This document shows, piece after piece, positions 1 through 5,011 of a DNA stretch of 7,774 bases (its first letter is position 1; the number at the start of each line of letters is the position of its first letter). The stretch is taken from NCBI GenBank assembly GCA_021807465.1, contig JAKBCX010000058.1, positions 1-7,774 on the forward strand, given 5' to 3'. The translations under genes were made by a program, and so were the position numbers. The notes below the pieces were generated by a model. That model had not been told where the DNA came from, did no database searches, and worked only from the letters and a program-made list of their open reading frames with translations. The DNA comes from Pseudomonadota bacterium (lineage in GTDB: Bacteria; Pseudomonadota; Alphaproteobacteria; Acetobacterales; Acetobacteraceae).

Positions 1-80
1 GCGCGGGCCGTAACCAGCATACCCCCCGCAGCCGCCGTGGCCGCGAGCAGATAGGCCCTCAAAACACCAGATTTGCGCAT
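1..80 (-). CDS. N-terminus of an exported protein (partial)
   Basis: Only the first 26 codons lie in the window; the gene runs off the left edge. Reading leftward from the ATG at 80-78, the peptide begins MRKSGVLRAYLLAATAAAGG and continues with MLVTAR. This is a short basic head followed by a hydrophobic, alanine-rich stretch, as in a Sec signal peptide or a single N-terminal membrane anchor. A very strong Shine-Dalgarno sequence (AAAGGAGGA on the minus strand, 95-87) sits 6 bases before the ATG, so the start is well supported. It is divergent from the DUF2147 gene, with 127 bp between the two starts. The mature protein is outside the window, so no function can be given. Confidence 0.6.
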   Translation of the reverse strand, partial: MRKSGVLRAYLLAATAAAGGMLVTAR

Positions 81-151
81 CGCCGTTCCTCCTTTACAAC
101 ATTTTTTGCCGGGGCAGCCCGTTTGGGATTAACTTGCGATCCGGCTGTTTT

Positions 152-180
152 TTGCTTAGGGTTGTTACCTGACGTATAGT
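152..180 (+). promoter_or_regulatory. Predicted sigma70-type promoter of the DUF2147 gene
   Basis: TTGCTT (152-157) and TATAGT (175-180) are separated by exactly 17 bp. The -10 matches the consensus at 5 of 6 positions and the -35 at 3 of 6. Transcription would start near 187, leaving a leader of about 20 bases before the ATG at 208. Predicted by eye only. Confidence 0.45.
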
Positions 181-207
181 GTATGTTAAATACCATAAAG
201 GGATGAA

Positions 208-708
208 ATGCAAGCGCTTCCTCTTCGCCCCCGCTTTACGACGGCTCTGGCCGTTATCTCTTTGTTTTTTCTTGGCTCCGCCGCCGCGCGGGCAGACCAG
301 CCCGCTACGCCCCAGGGCGTGACTGGCTGGTGGATAGACCAGACCGGCAAGGCCGGAATTGTCATTTCGCCCTGCGGCAATGAGCTATGCGGCAAGATTG
401 AATGGCTGCGCCAGCCGCTTGACTCCGCGGGCAAGCCCAAAACCGATATTCACAACCCGGATGCGGCCGACCGCTCCCGCCTGATATGCGGGTTAACCAT
501 GCTGGGCGGGTTTACCGAAGCGCAGAATGGAAGCTGGAAGGGCGGCTGGATTTACGACCCTGACAGCGGCAACACCTATAAGTCTAAAATGCATGTGGGC
601 AGTGACGGCAAGCTGCACATACGCGGCTATATAGGCATACCGCTGATTGGCCGCACCGAGGTTATGACACGCCCGGCCACCCCGCTGAAGAATTGCGCGG
701 CTGGCTGA
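208..708 (+). CDS. DUF2147 family exported protein
   Basis: A 166-residue protein matching the DUF2147 family, small proteobacterial secreted proteins of uncharacterised biochemical role. Residues 1-29 form a signal peptide (basic start, hydrophobic core, AAARA before the likely cut). Family hallmarks follow in order: GWW near 40, the paired-cysteine segment CGNELCGKIEWL (56-67), the D-x-x-NP segment (80-84), R-L-x-CGL (91-96), W-KGGWIYDP-SG-TY (110-124) and the C-terminal GYIGIPLIGRTEVMTR (140-155). C56 and C61, and perhaps C94 and C163, could form disulfides in the periplasm. The ATG at 208 is preceded by AAAGGG with good spacing. Its last 47 bases overlap the end of the convergent Crp/Fnr gene, and its stop codon lies inside a terminator-like hairpin. 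The family assignment is firm; the function is unknown. Confidence 0.9.
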   Translation: MQALPLRPRFTTALAVISLFFLGSAAARADQPATPQGVTGWWIDQTGKAGIVISPCGNELCGKIEWLRQPLDSAGKPKTDIHNPDAADRSRLICGLTMLGGFTEAQNGSWKGGWIYDPDSGNTYKSKMHVGSDGKLHIRGYIGIPLIGRTEVMTRPATPLKNCAAG

Positions 709-1378
709 GCTGCCGCTCGGCCAGCCTTTGCAGGCCGAGCACCGTGATGGAGCCGTAATTTACCCTTATCAGCCCTTCGCGCTCCAGCGCCTTGAGCTGC
801 CGGTTAAGCGTCTGGCGGGCCGCCGCCAGGCGGTGGCTCAGCTCCTCCTGCGGCATTTCTATAAGAATACCCTGCTGCTGGCGCAGGGTTTTGCCGTGGC
901 TGAAAGAGAGCATGTAAAGCGTGCGCAGCAGCCGCTCTTTCAGCGGCAGGGCATCGCGGTCGCGCGCCTGGTAGTAAACGGCTGAGAGGCTGACGCTGAA
1001 AAGCTGCAGCAGGCGCCGCGCCAGCACCGGGTGGTGGTCCAGCAGCGCCTCGAACGCGGTTTTGGGGATAACGCGCAGCTCCACGGGGGTAACCGCGACA
1101 ACATTGGCGGCGGAAGGCAACCCGCTAAAGGCTTCCGGCAGGCCAATCCAGTCACCTTTGGCAAGGGTGGCGGCCACGGTCTGGCCGCCGCGCCCGTCTT
1201 CTACCCGGTATTCCACCTTGCCCGCGCGTAATTGGTAAAGCTGGTCGCACTGGCAGCCCGCGCGCAGCAGCGCCTCTCCGGCCGCGGCGTGGTGTTCATA
1301 GCTTACATTATCAAAAGCAAGTTGCAGTTCGGGCGATAATTCATCAAAAAAATGGGTCGTCTGGTCTATGGGCACCAT
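662..1378 (-). CDS. Crp/Fnr family transcriptional regulator
   Basis: A 238-residue regulator of the usual Crp/Fnr length. An N-terminal cyclic-nucleotide-binding-like beta roll spans about 8-115, a dimerisation helix about 118-142, and a winged helix-turn-helix about 150-218. The recognition helix is ARQTLNRQLKAL (187-198). I chose the ATG at 1378 over an in-frame TTG at 1393, because GGGAGA lies 8 bases before the ATG and the TTG has no ribosome site of its own. The phosphate-binding GEL and RSA motifs of cAMP-binding CRP are absent. The N-terminal cysteine cluster of FNR is also absent; the only cysteines are C42 and C44. The effector is therefore unknown and could be a small molecule or redox signal. 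Compared with CRP RETVGR and FNR VETISR, it has RQTLNR, so its operator probably differs from the standard ones. It is convergent with the DUF2147 gene, overlapping by 47 bp, and divergent from the Rieske oxygenase gene. Confidence 0.88.
   Translation of the reverse strand: MVPIDQTTHFFDELSPELQLAFDNVSYEHHAAAGEALLRAGCQCDQLYQLRAGKVEYRVEDGRGGQTVAATLAKGDWIGLPEAFSGLPSAANVVAVTPVELRVIPKTAFEALLDHHPVLARRLLQLFSVSLSAVYYQARDRDALPLKERLLRTLYMLSFSHGKTLRQQQGILIEMPQEELSHRLAAARQTLNRQLKALEREGLIRVNYGSITVLGLQRLAERQLSQPRNSSAGWPGVS
699..726 (+). terminator. Intrinsic terminator-like hairpin at the end of the DUF2147 gene
   Basis: Arms 699-710 and 715-726 form a 12 bp stem with one U-G wobble (706/719) and a TGCC tetraloop, followed by TTTGC. 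The TGA stop (706-708) lies in the left arm. The U-tract is short, so termination may be partial. The element lies inside the 3' coding part of the convergent regulator gene. A second perfect 8 bp inverted repeat (715-722 with 733-740) competes for the same arm. Confidence 0.5.
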
Positions 1379-1674
1379 TTCGGTTTCTCCCAACGGTCTT
1401 TTTTGGTCTTCTTGTGATACACACTATGCCAGAACCCCGTTACACTGCAACATGGCAAAACGCGTATCCCGCTGATTTACCGGGGGTGCGATGCCATACC
1501 TTCAGGCACGTTGACAGGGGTGGAGATAAGGCGTTACCCGAAATGGGACGGCAAGAGCTAAGAGGGCGTTCAGGCTTCGCGGCCAGGTAAAATCTGCCAA
1601 ACCCGGCACACCAGGGGCAACGCCACCAAAGCAAAAGCTAAAACCAGTTTAACGACCGGCGAGAGGGACGAAGC
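1379..1674. other. Divergent intergenic region, regulator / oxygenase
   Basis: This 296 bp stretch separates the leftward regulator from the rightward oxygenase. I see no convincing gene in it. On the plus strand there is an isolated TTGACA (1511-1516) without a good -10 at normal spacing, and a TAAAAT (1588-1593) without a good -35. The oxygenase promoter therefore cannot be placed. Its length leaves room for regulation of the oxygenase by the adjacent Crp/Fnr protein or by an unseen regulator. Confidence 0.4.
1423..1450 (-). promoter_or_regulatory. Possible promoter of the Crp/Fnr gene
   Basis: On the minus strand, TTGCAG (1450-1445) and CATAGT (1428-1423) are 16 bp apart, each a moderate match to consensus. 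The start site would fall near 1416, inside a small inverted repeat TGTG-ATA-CACA (1413-1423) that could be an operator for autoregulation. Weak evidence. Confidence 0.25.
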
Positions 1675-3096
1675 ATGACGATGATGAGCCAGGTGAAGGA
1701 CGCGCAGGGAAGCGGCATTCCGTTCTCTATCACCGACCCGGAGCGCATTCCCACACAGCGCTATTACGACGAGGAGTTCTACAAGCTGGAAAATGAGCGC
1801 CTCTGGCCCCGCGTGTGGCAGATGGCCTGCCGGCTGGAGCAGATCCCCAATGTGGGCGACTGGATCGAGTATAAAAATCTCGGCAAATCGGTCATCGTGA
1901 TGCGCACTGCAAACGGGGTGAAGGCCTACCATAATGCCTGCCGCCACCGCGGCGTGCCCATTACCGAAGGCAAGCCGCATGGAAATTGCGAGCATGAGGG
2001 CTTCACCTGCCCGTTCCATGGCTGGCGCTGGAACATCGATGGCGACAACACCTTCGTCTATGGCAAGCAGAAATTCAGCGAGCACCAACTGGAGAAGGCG
2101 GATCTCGCGCTGAAGCAGTGCCGTGTTGAAGAGTGGGGCGGGTGCGCCTTCATCAATTTCGACGATAACGCTCTCTCGCTGCGCGAGACGCTCGGCCCCG
2201 TGGCGGACCGGCTGGAAGCCCATGGGCTGGCCAATTTGCGCGCCGAATGGTGGTTTGCCACCGAACTGCCCGCCAACTGGAAGATTGCCATGGAAGCCTT
2301 CATGGAAGGCTACCATGTGATGAAGACGCACCCGCAGCTGCAGCGTGTTCTGCCGGGCCTGTATAACTCCATGTACGCCTTCAACATGGTGGAAACCGGC
2401 GGGGTGGGCGTGCAGGCCAACCCGAACCTGAGCGCGCGCGACAACATCAAGGCGCAGGTCAAGCACCTTGAGCTGCTGAGCGAAGGCATGGCCGGCATGG
2501 TGCATGCCAAGGAAGTGGCGATTGCCAAGGAACTGCTGGAGGTCGACCTGCCGGAAGACCCGATGCAGGCGGTGCAGATGTGGTACGGCATCTTCCAGGA
2601 CCAGATTACCAAGAAGCTGCGCGCCAAGGGCGAGCCGGTGCCGGATTTGAACGCGGTTTGCGTGTCCGACCCGGTACATGCGGTGGAATTCCTCTTCCCG
2701 CATTATTTCCTGCTGCCCATGTTCACCTCGATGTCGGCCTACCGCATCCGCCCCACCGGGCCGGAGACCTGCATCTTCGAGCTGTGGTCGCTGACCGCCG
2801 CCGCGCCGGGCGAGGAGCCGCCCGTGCCGATGGAGCCAACCTGGCTGCCCTATAACAGCGAGGAATTCCCCCCCATTCCGCGCCAGGACTATTCCAACAT
2901 CCCCATCCAGCAGCAGGGGCTGCATGCGGAAGGCTTCGAGTTCATGCGCCTGGCGCAGGATGTGGAAGGGCTTATCAGCAACTACCAGCGCATTATCGAC
3001 GGCTACATGACCGGCGTGGCGCCTGAGAAGCTGGCCAAGGCCACGCATCTTCTGGGCGGCAATTTCGACGGCAAGATCCTCGATCTGGGCTTCTGA
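1675..3096 (+). CDS. Rieske non-heme iron oxygenase, alpha (catalytic) subunit
   Basis: A 473-residue ring-hydroxylating-type oxygenase, normal length for an alpha subunit. The N-terminal Rieske domain (about 45-150) carries the [2Fe-2S] ligands C89-x-H91 and C112-x2-H115. The catalytic domain has NWK-AMEAFMEGYHVMKTHP (201-220), giving mononuclear iron ligands H214 and H219, with D429 in AQDVEG as the probable third ligand. Where naphthalene dioxygenase has the bridging Asp three residues before the first His, this protein has Glu (E211), a variant known from carnitine-type oxygenases such as CntA. The enzyme would use O2 and two electrons from a reductase to hydroxylate or demethylate an unknown substrate. 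No beta subunit, ferredoxin or reductase lies nearby. The ATG at 1675 follows AGAGGG with a 7-base gap; a further ATG at 1681 is possible. Its codons are more C/G-ending than those of its neighbours, which may mean strong expression or a different origin. A strong terminator follows. Confidence 0.93.
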   Translation: MTMMSQVKDAQGSGIPFSITDPERIPTQRYYDEEFYKLENERLWPRVWQMACRLEQIPNVGDWIEYKNLGKSVIVMRTANGVKAYHNACRHRGVPITEGKPHGNCEHEGFTCPFHGWRWNIDGDNTFVYGKQKFSEHQLEKADLALKQCRVEEWGGCAFINFDDNALSLRETLGPVADRLEAHGLANLRAEWWFATELPANWKIAMEAFMEGYHVMKTHPQLQRVLPGLYNSMYAFNMVETGGVGVQANPNLSARDNIKAQVKHLELLSEGMAGMVHAKEVAIAKELLEVDLPEDPMQAVQMWYGIFQDQITKKLRAKGEPVPDLNAVCVSDPVHAVEFLFPHYFLLPMFTSMSAYRIRPTGPETCIFELWSLTAAAPGEEPPVPMEPTWLPYNSEEFPPIPRQDYSNIPIQQQGLHAEGFEFMRLAQDVEGLISNYQRIIDGYMTGVAPEKLAKATHLLGGNFDGKILDLGF

Positions 3097-3131
3097 GCCG
3101 CGCCCGGCGCGGCAATGGCGCCCGGGTAAGC

Positions 3132-3168
3132 AAACCGGCCTTTCCGTAAGGAAAGGCCGGTTTTGTTT
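3132..3168 (+). terminator. Rho-independent terminator of the oxygenase gene
   Basis: Perfect 14 bp inverted repeat: AAACCGGCCTTTCC (3132-3145), loop GTAA, then GGAAAGGCCGGTTT (3150-3163), followed by a T-rich tail TTTTGTTT (3161-3168). It lies 35 bp after the stop codon. The remaining 157 bp to the next gene holds nothing else I can name. Confidence 0.93.
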
Positions 3169-3325
3169 GCGGCCCGCCCGCCTTGAAAACCGCCCGGCAA
3201 CACCGACTTGCTATGGAAGAACGCATGAAGATTGTTTCAGGCACCGCCATGGCACGCGGATAAGCGCCGCTTAACGGCCGCCATGGTAGATTGGTGAAAC
3301 AGTCTCTCAGCCAGAGGATAGGGGC

Positions 3326-3718
3326 ATGAAACCACTCGCCAGGATTTTCGCGGTGCTTGTTACCGGCGCGGCGGCGCTGGGGCCGCTTGCCATGCCGGCC
3401 GCGGCCCATGGAGACTGGCGCGTGGGCATTGGCATTGGTGTGGCGCCGGTATGGCCCTTCTACTACCCGCCGCCGGTTTATTACCCCCCGCCGCCCGTGT
3501 ATTACGCGCCGCCGCCGGGCTATTATTCGCCTTACCCCGGCTATATCGCGCAAATGCCGCCCCAGGTGCCGCCAGCCCCCGCCGCGCCAACGCCCGGCAT
3601 CGCACAATCTTGCAATGCCGGCCAGTATATATGCCCCATGCAGGTAAGCGTGCCGGTGGGCGGGCGCTGCTATTGCCGCGATAATAATGGCGGCCGCGTG
3701 TACGGCACGGCGCAGTAG
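3326..3718 (+). CDS. Secreted Pro/Tyr-rich protein with a four-cysteine C-terminal tail
   Basis: A 130-residue protein. Residues 1-27 are a clear signal peptide (MKPLARIF, then a hydrophobic core, ending PAAA-H). Residues 44-73 are a low-complexity stretch built on a P-P-P-x-YY repeat (YYPPPVYYPPPPVYYAPPPG), continuing proline-rich to about 90. The C-terminus (94-130) carries C96, C103, C115 and C117 in a compact Cys/Gly segment ending GGRVYGTAQ. Similar secreted proteins with a YY/P-rich linker and such a tail are common in alphaproteobacteria, without known function. The tail probably forms two disulfides, and the linker may span or contact the envelope; this is inference. The ATG follows AGAGGA with a 7-base gap. 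It lies between a strong upstream terminator and the next small gene, so it is probably its own transcript. Confidence 0.8.
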   Translation: MKPLARIFAVLVTGAAALGPLAMPAAAHGDWRVGIGIGVAPVWPFYYPPPVYYPPPPVYYAPPPGYYSPYPGYIAQMPPQVPPAPAAPTPGIAQSCNAGQYICPMQVSVPVGGRCYCRDNNGGRVYGTAQ

Positions 3719-3860
3719 AGGCTGCGCGGGCGATTCATGATAAAAAGTAAATGTGATGCTAAGTTGCGTCTTGCCGCGCCAGGCGTAGGCTAGAGGCGGC
3801 GTGGGAAAACTCCCATGCGCATCTCATCGCGATGCCTGTATCATGATGCACGAGGCAATT

Positions 3861-4082
3861 ATGGAACAATTCAACAACAGCGCTCATGCCCGCTTGCGTG
3901 AGCGCGCCTATACAATTTGGGAAGAAGCCGGCAAGGATGCCAGCGAGGTTTATGGCATGTGGCACAGGCTGCGCCCCATATTGTACCGGGACGCCCCGGC
4001 CCATACCCCCACAGCCAAGGGCATGGCCCTGGCGGACGAACCCAAACCGGCAGCAGCGCGCCCCGGTAAACGCCAGGGCTGA
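3861..4082 (+). CDS. Small DUF2934-like protein
   Basis: A 73-residue protein beginning MEQFNNSAHARLRERAYTIW. The segment RLRERAYTIWEEAGKDASEVYGMWHRL (residues 11-37) resembles the DUF2934 motif (I-R-x-RAY-x-lWE-x-aG, then a histidine/tryptophan pair). That family consists of small, mostly alphaproteobacterial proteins of unknown function. The C-terminal half is alanine/proline/lysine-rich and probably disordered. I chose the ATG at 3861, which has GAGG five bases upstream; the in-frame ATGs at 3801, 3843 and 3846 lack a ribosome site and would add sequence unlike the family. It is 142 bp from the preceding gene and followed by a large hairpin, so it is probably monocistronic. Confidence 0.65.
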   Translation: MEQFNNSAHARLRERAYTIWEEAGKDASEVYGMWHRLRPILYRDAPAHTPTAKGMALADEPKPAAARPGKRQG

Positions 4083-4109
4083 CGCCCGCGCGGCCTGGCA
4101 AAAATTAAT

Positions 4110-4149
4110 CCTGGCGGGTCCGCGTGCCGCAAGCCGCGAACCCGCCGGG
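4110..4149 (+). terminator. Large hairpin, possible terminator before the FNR-box operon
   Basis: Arms 4110-4124 and 4135-4149 form a 15-position stem with one U-G wobble (4112/4147) and one mismatch (4120/4139), around a 10-base loop. A T-run (TTTTT, 4163-4167) comes 13 bases later, too far for a canonical intrinsic terminator, so efficiency is uncertain. It begins 28 bp after the DUF2934-like gene and would insulate the following promoter. Confidence 0.4.
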
Positions 4150-4183
4150 CCATTTATGCTGGTTTTTGAAAAATGAGCGAATG

Positions 4184-4197
4184 TTGACGCAAATCAA
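4184..4197. promoter_or_regulatory. FNR/FixK-type operator box
   Basis: TTGAC-GCAA-ATCAA matches the FNR/FnrL/FixK consensus TTGAT-N4-ATCAA at 9 of 10 defined positions and keeps the TTGA-N6-TCAA core exactly. It lies in a non-coding stretch with its centre (4190.5) about 28.5 bp before a -10-like TACCAT. That is the geometry of class II FNR-activated promoters. It is the only such box I found in the window. Confidence 0.75.
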
Positions 4198-4218
4198 TGA
4201 CGATCCTTGCGTCATTTC

Positions 4219-4231
4219 TACCATGCAAGAA
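4219..4231 (+). promoter_or_regulatory. Predicted -10 element and start site of the NAD-salvage operon
   Basis: TACCAT (4219-4224) matches TATAAT at 4 of 6 positions. With a start at about 4231, the FNR box would be centred near -40.5 to -41.5. No good -35 hexamer is present, as expected for an activator-dependent promoter in which the activator overlaps the -35 region. Confidence 0.5.
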
Positions 4232-4363
4232 ATTTCTGTTCGCGAAGAATACGGCACATGCAGGCGCATTGCCGCGTTGAATGGCTGTTGCGGCCTGCCC
4301 TGTGTTGCACGGCAACGGCCTGGAATCTGTTACGGCATTTCATCCAGATAAGGGGTACGGATA
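4232..4363 (+). other. Untranslated leader of the operon
   Basis: About 132 bases separate the predicted start from the first clear gene. A nine-pair stem with one wobble can form between 4283-4291 and 4312-4320. Short reading frames exist here (for example from an ATG at 4258, ending inside the next gene at 4398), but none has a good ribosome site or recognisable sequence. A riboswitch class was not recognised. Confidence 0.3.
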
Positions 4364-4771
4364 ATGCTCGACAACGAGGCGCTGACCATACCAGTTGAAA
4401 AAATCTGTTATGTTATCAGCAAAATACGGCAATTCGATGCCAAGGACGTGCTGACCGATCCTGGCTCTGGCTCCAATGCCAGCGATGACGATATGCGCTC
4501 GATCCTCGAGGACCATCGCAGCGACCCCGTGCTTGCCGAGCTTGAAAGCACGATCTCGGATATGAACGAGGATGAGCAGATTGACCTGGTAACCCTGGCA
4601 TGGCTTGGCCGGGGCGATGGCGGCGAGGCGGATTGGGAGGAGCTGCGCGCCGAGGCGGCGCGCGCCCATAATAACCGCACTTTCGAATATCTGTCCGGCA
4701 TACCGCTGCTGGGCGATTATCTGGAAGCCGGCATGGAGGCTTTTGGCCTGTCTTGCGAGGGGCTGGAGTAG
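4364..4771 (+). CDS. DUF3775 domain-containing protein
   Basis: A 135-residue acidic cytoplasmic protein, first gene of the operon. An N-terminal helical part (8-28) is followed by an acidic, glycine/serine-rich linker (30-55) and then the characteristic block: MNEDEQIDLVTLAWLGRGDG (67-86), WEELRAEAARAHNNRT (91-106) and YLSGIPLLGDYLEAGMEAFG (109-128). This matches my recollection of DUF3775, a proteobacterial family of unknown function. No signal peptide or membrane segment is seen. The ATG at 4364 follows AAGGGG with an 8-base gap. The next gene starts 6 bp after its stop, so the two are cotranscribed, presumably from the FNR-box promoter. Confidence 0.82.
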   Translation: MLDNEALTIPVEKICYVISKIRQFDAKDVLTDPGSGSNASDDDMRSILEDHRSDPVLAELESTISDMNEDEQIDLVTLAWLGRGDGGEADWEELRAEAARAHNNRTFEYLSGIPLLGDYLEAGMEAFGLSCEGLE

Positions 4772-4777
4772 CACGCC

Positions 4778-5002
4778 ATGCCTTACGCCAATAACGAGGC
4801 CCTGCCGCCCGCCATCCGCCACCATCTGCCCGCGCATGGGCAGGATATTTTCCGCGCCGCGTTCAACAATGCGTATTCGGAATATCGCGACGAGGCGGCG
4901 GCGTTCCGCGTCGCCTGGGCGGCGGTGAAAAAATCCTATGCCAAACACGCCGGCATCTGGGTTCCACGCGGCGGCGGGAGAGCCGGGGATGCGTACCGGT
5001 AG
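4778..5002 (+). CDS. chaB: ChaB family protein
   Basis: A 74-residue protein of the ChaB family. It has the family pattern throughout: MPY-NNEALP (1-10), R-HLP-H-QDI-RAAFNNA (14-32), then RVAWAAVKKSYAKH-G-W (44-61). The family name comes from Escherichia coli ChaB, proposed as a regulator of the ChaA cation/proton antiporter. That role is poorly supported, and no ChaA partner is present here. The short Gly/Arg-rich tail (64-74) is not part of the domain. GGAG at 4765-4768, overlapping the end of the DUF3775 gene, is the ribosome site. It sits 6 bp after DUF3775 and 9 bp before pncB, clearly inside the operon. Confidence 0.85.
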   Translation: MPYANNEALPPAIRHHLPAHGQDIFRAAFNNAYSEYRDEAAAFRVAWAAVKKSYAKHAGIWVPRGGGRAGDAYR

Positions 5003-5011
5003 AATAACGCC

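Noticed and set aside
1379..1391. An upstream TTG start (1393) for the Crp/Fnr gene, giving five extra residues.
   Set aside because: The GGGAGA ribosome site lies within those extra codons at proper distance from the ATG at 1378, so the ATG is the likelier start.
1511..1516. A perfect TTGACA that could be the -35 of the oxygenase promoter.
   Set aside because: No acceptable -10 lies 16-18 bp downstream (the bases there read GTTACCC), so a promoter is not called.
1570..3048. A 492-codon open frame on the minus strand opposite the Rieske oxygenase gene.
   Set aside because: It has no recognisable domain and a histidine/arginine-rich composition typical of the antisense frame of a GC-biased gene. 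The plus-strand frame has intact catalytic motifs.
3213..3263. A tiny open frame whose inner start reads MKIVSGTAMARG, which vaguely resembles the first residues of PRPP synthetases. This is tempting given the phosphoribosyl enzymes downstream.
   Set aside because: Only seven or eight residues are similar, a stop follows at once, and no other frame continues the family. Chance is the simpler explanation.
4258..4398. A possible 46-residue leader peptide upstream of and overlapping the DUF3775 start.
   Set aside because: It has a poor ribosome site, no recognisable sequence, and an Arg/Cys/Trp-rich composition expected of non-coding GC-rich DNA.
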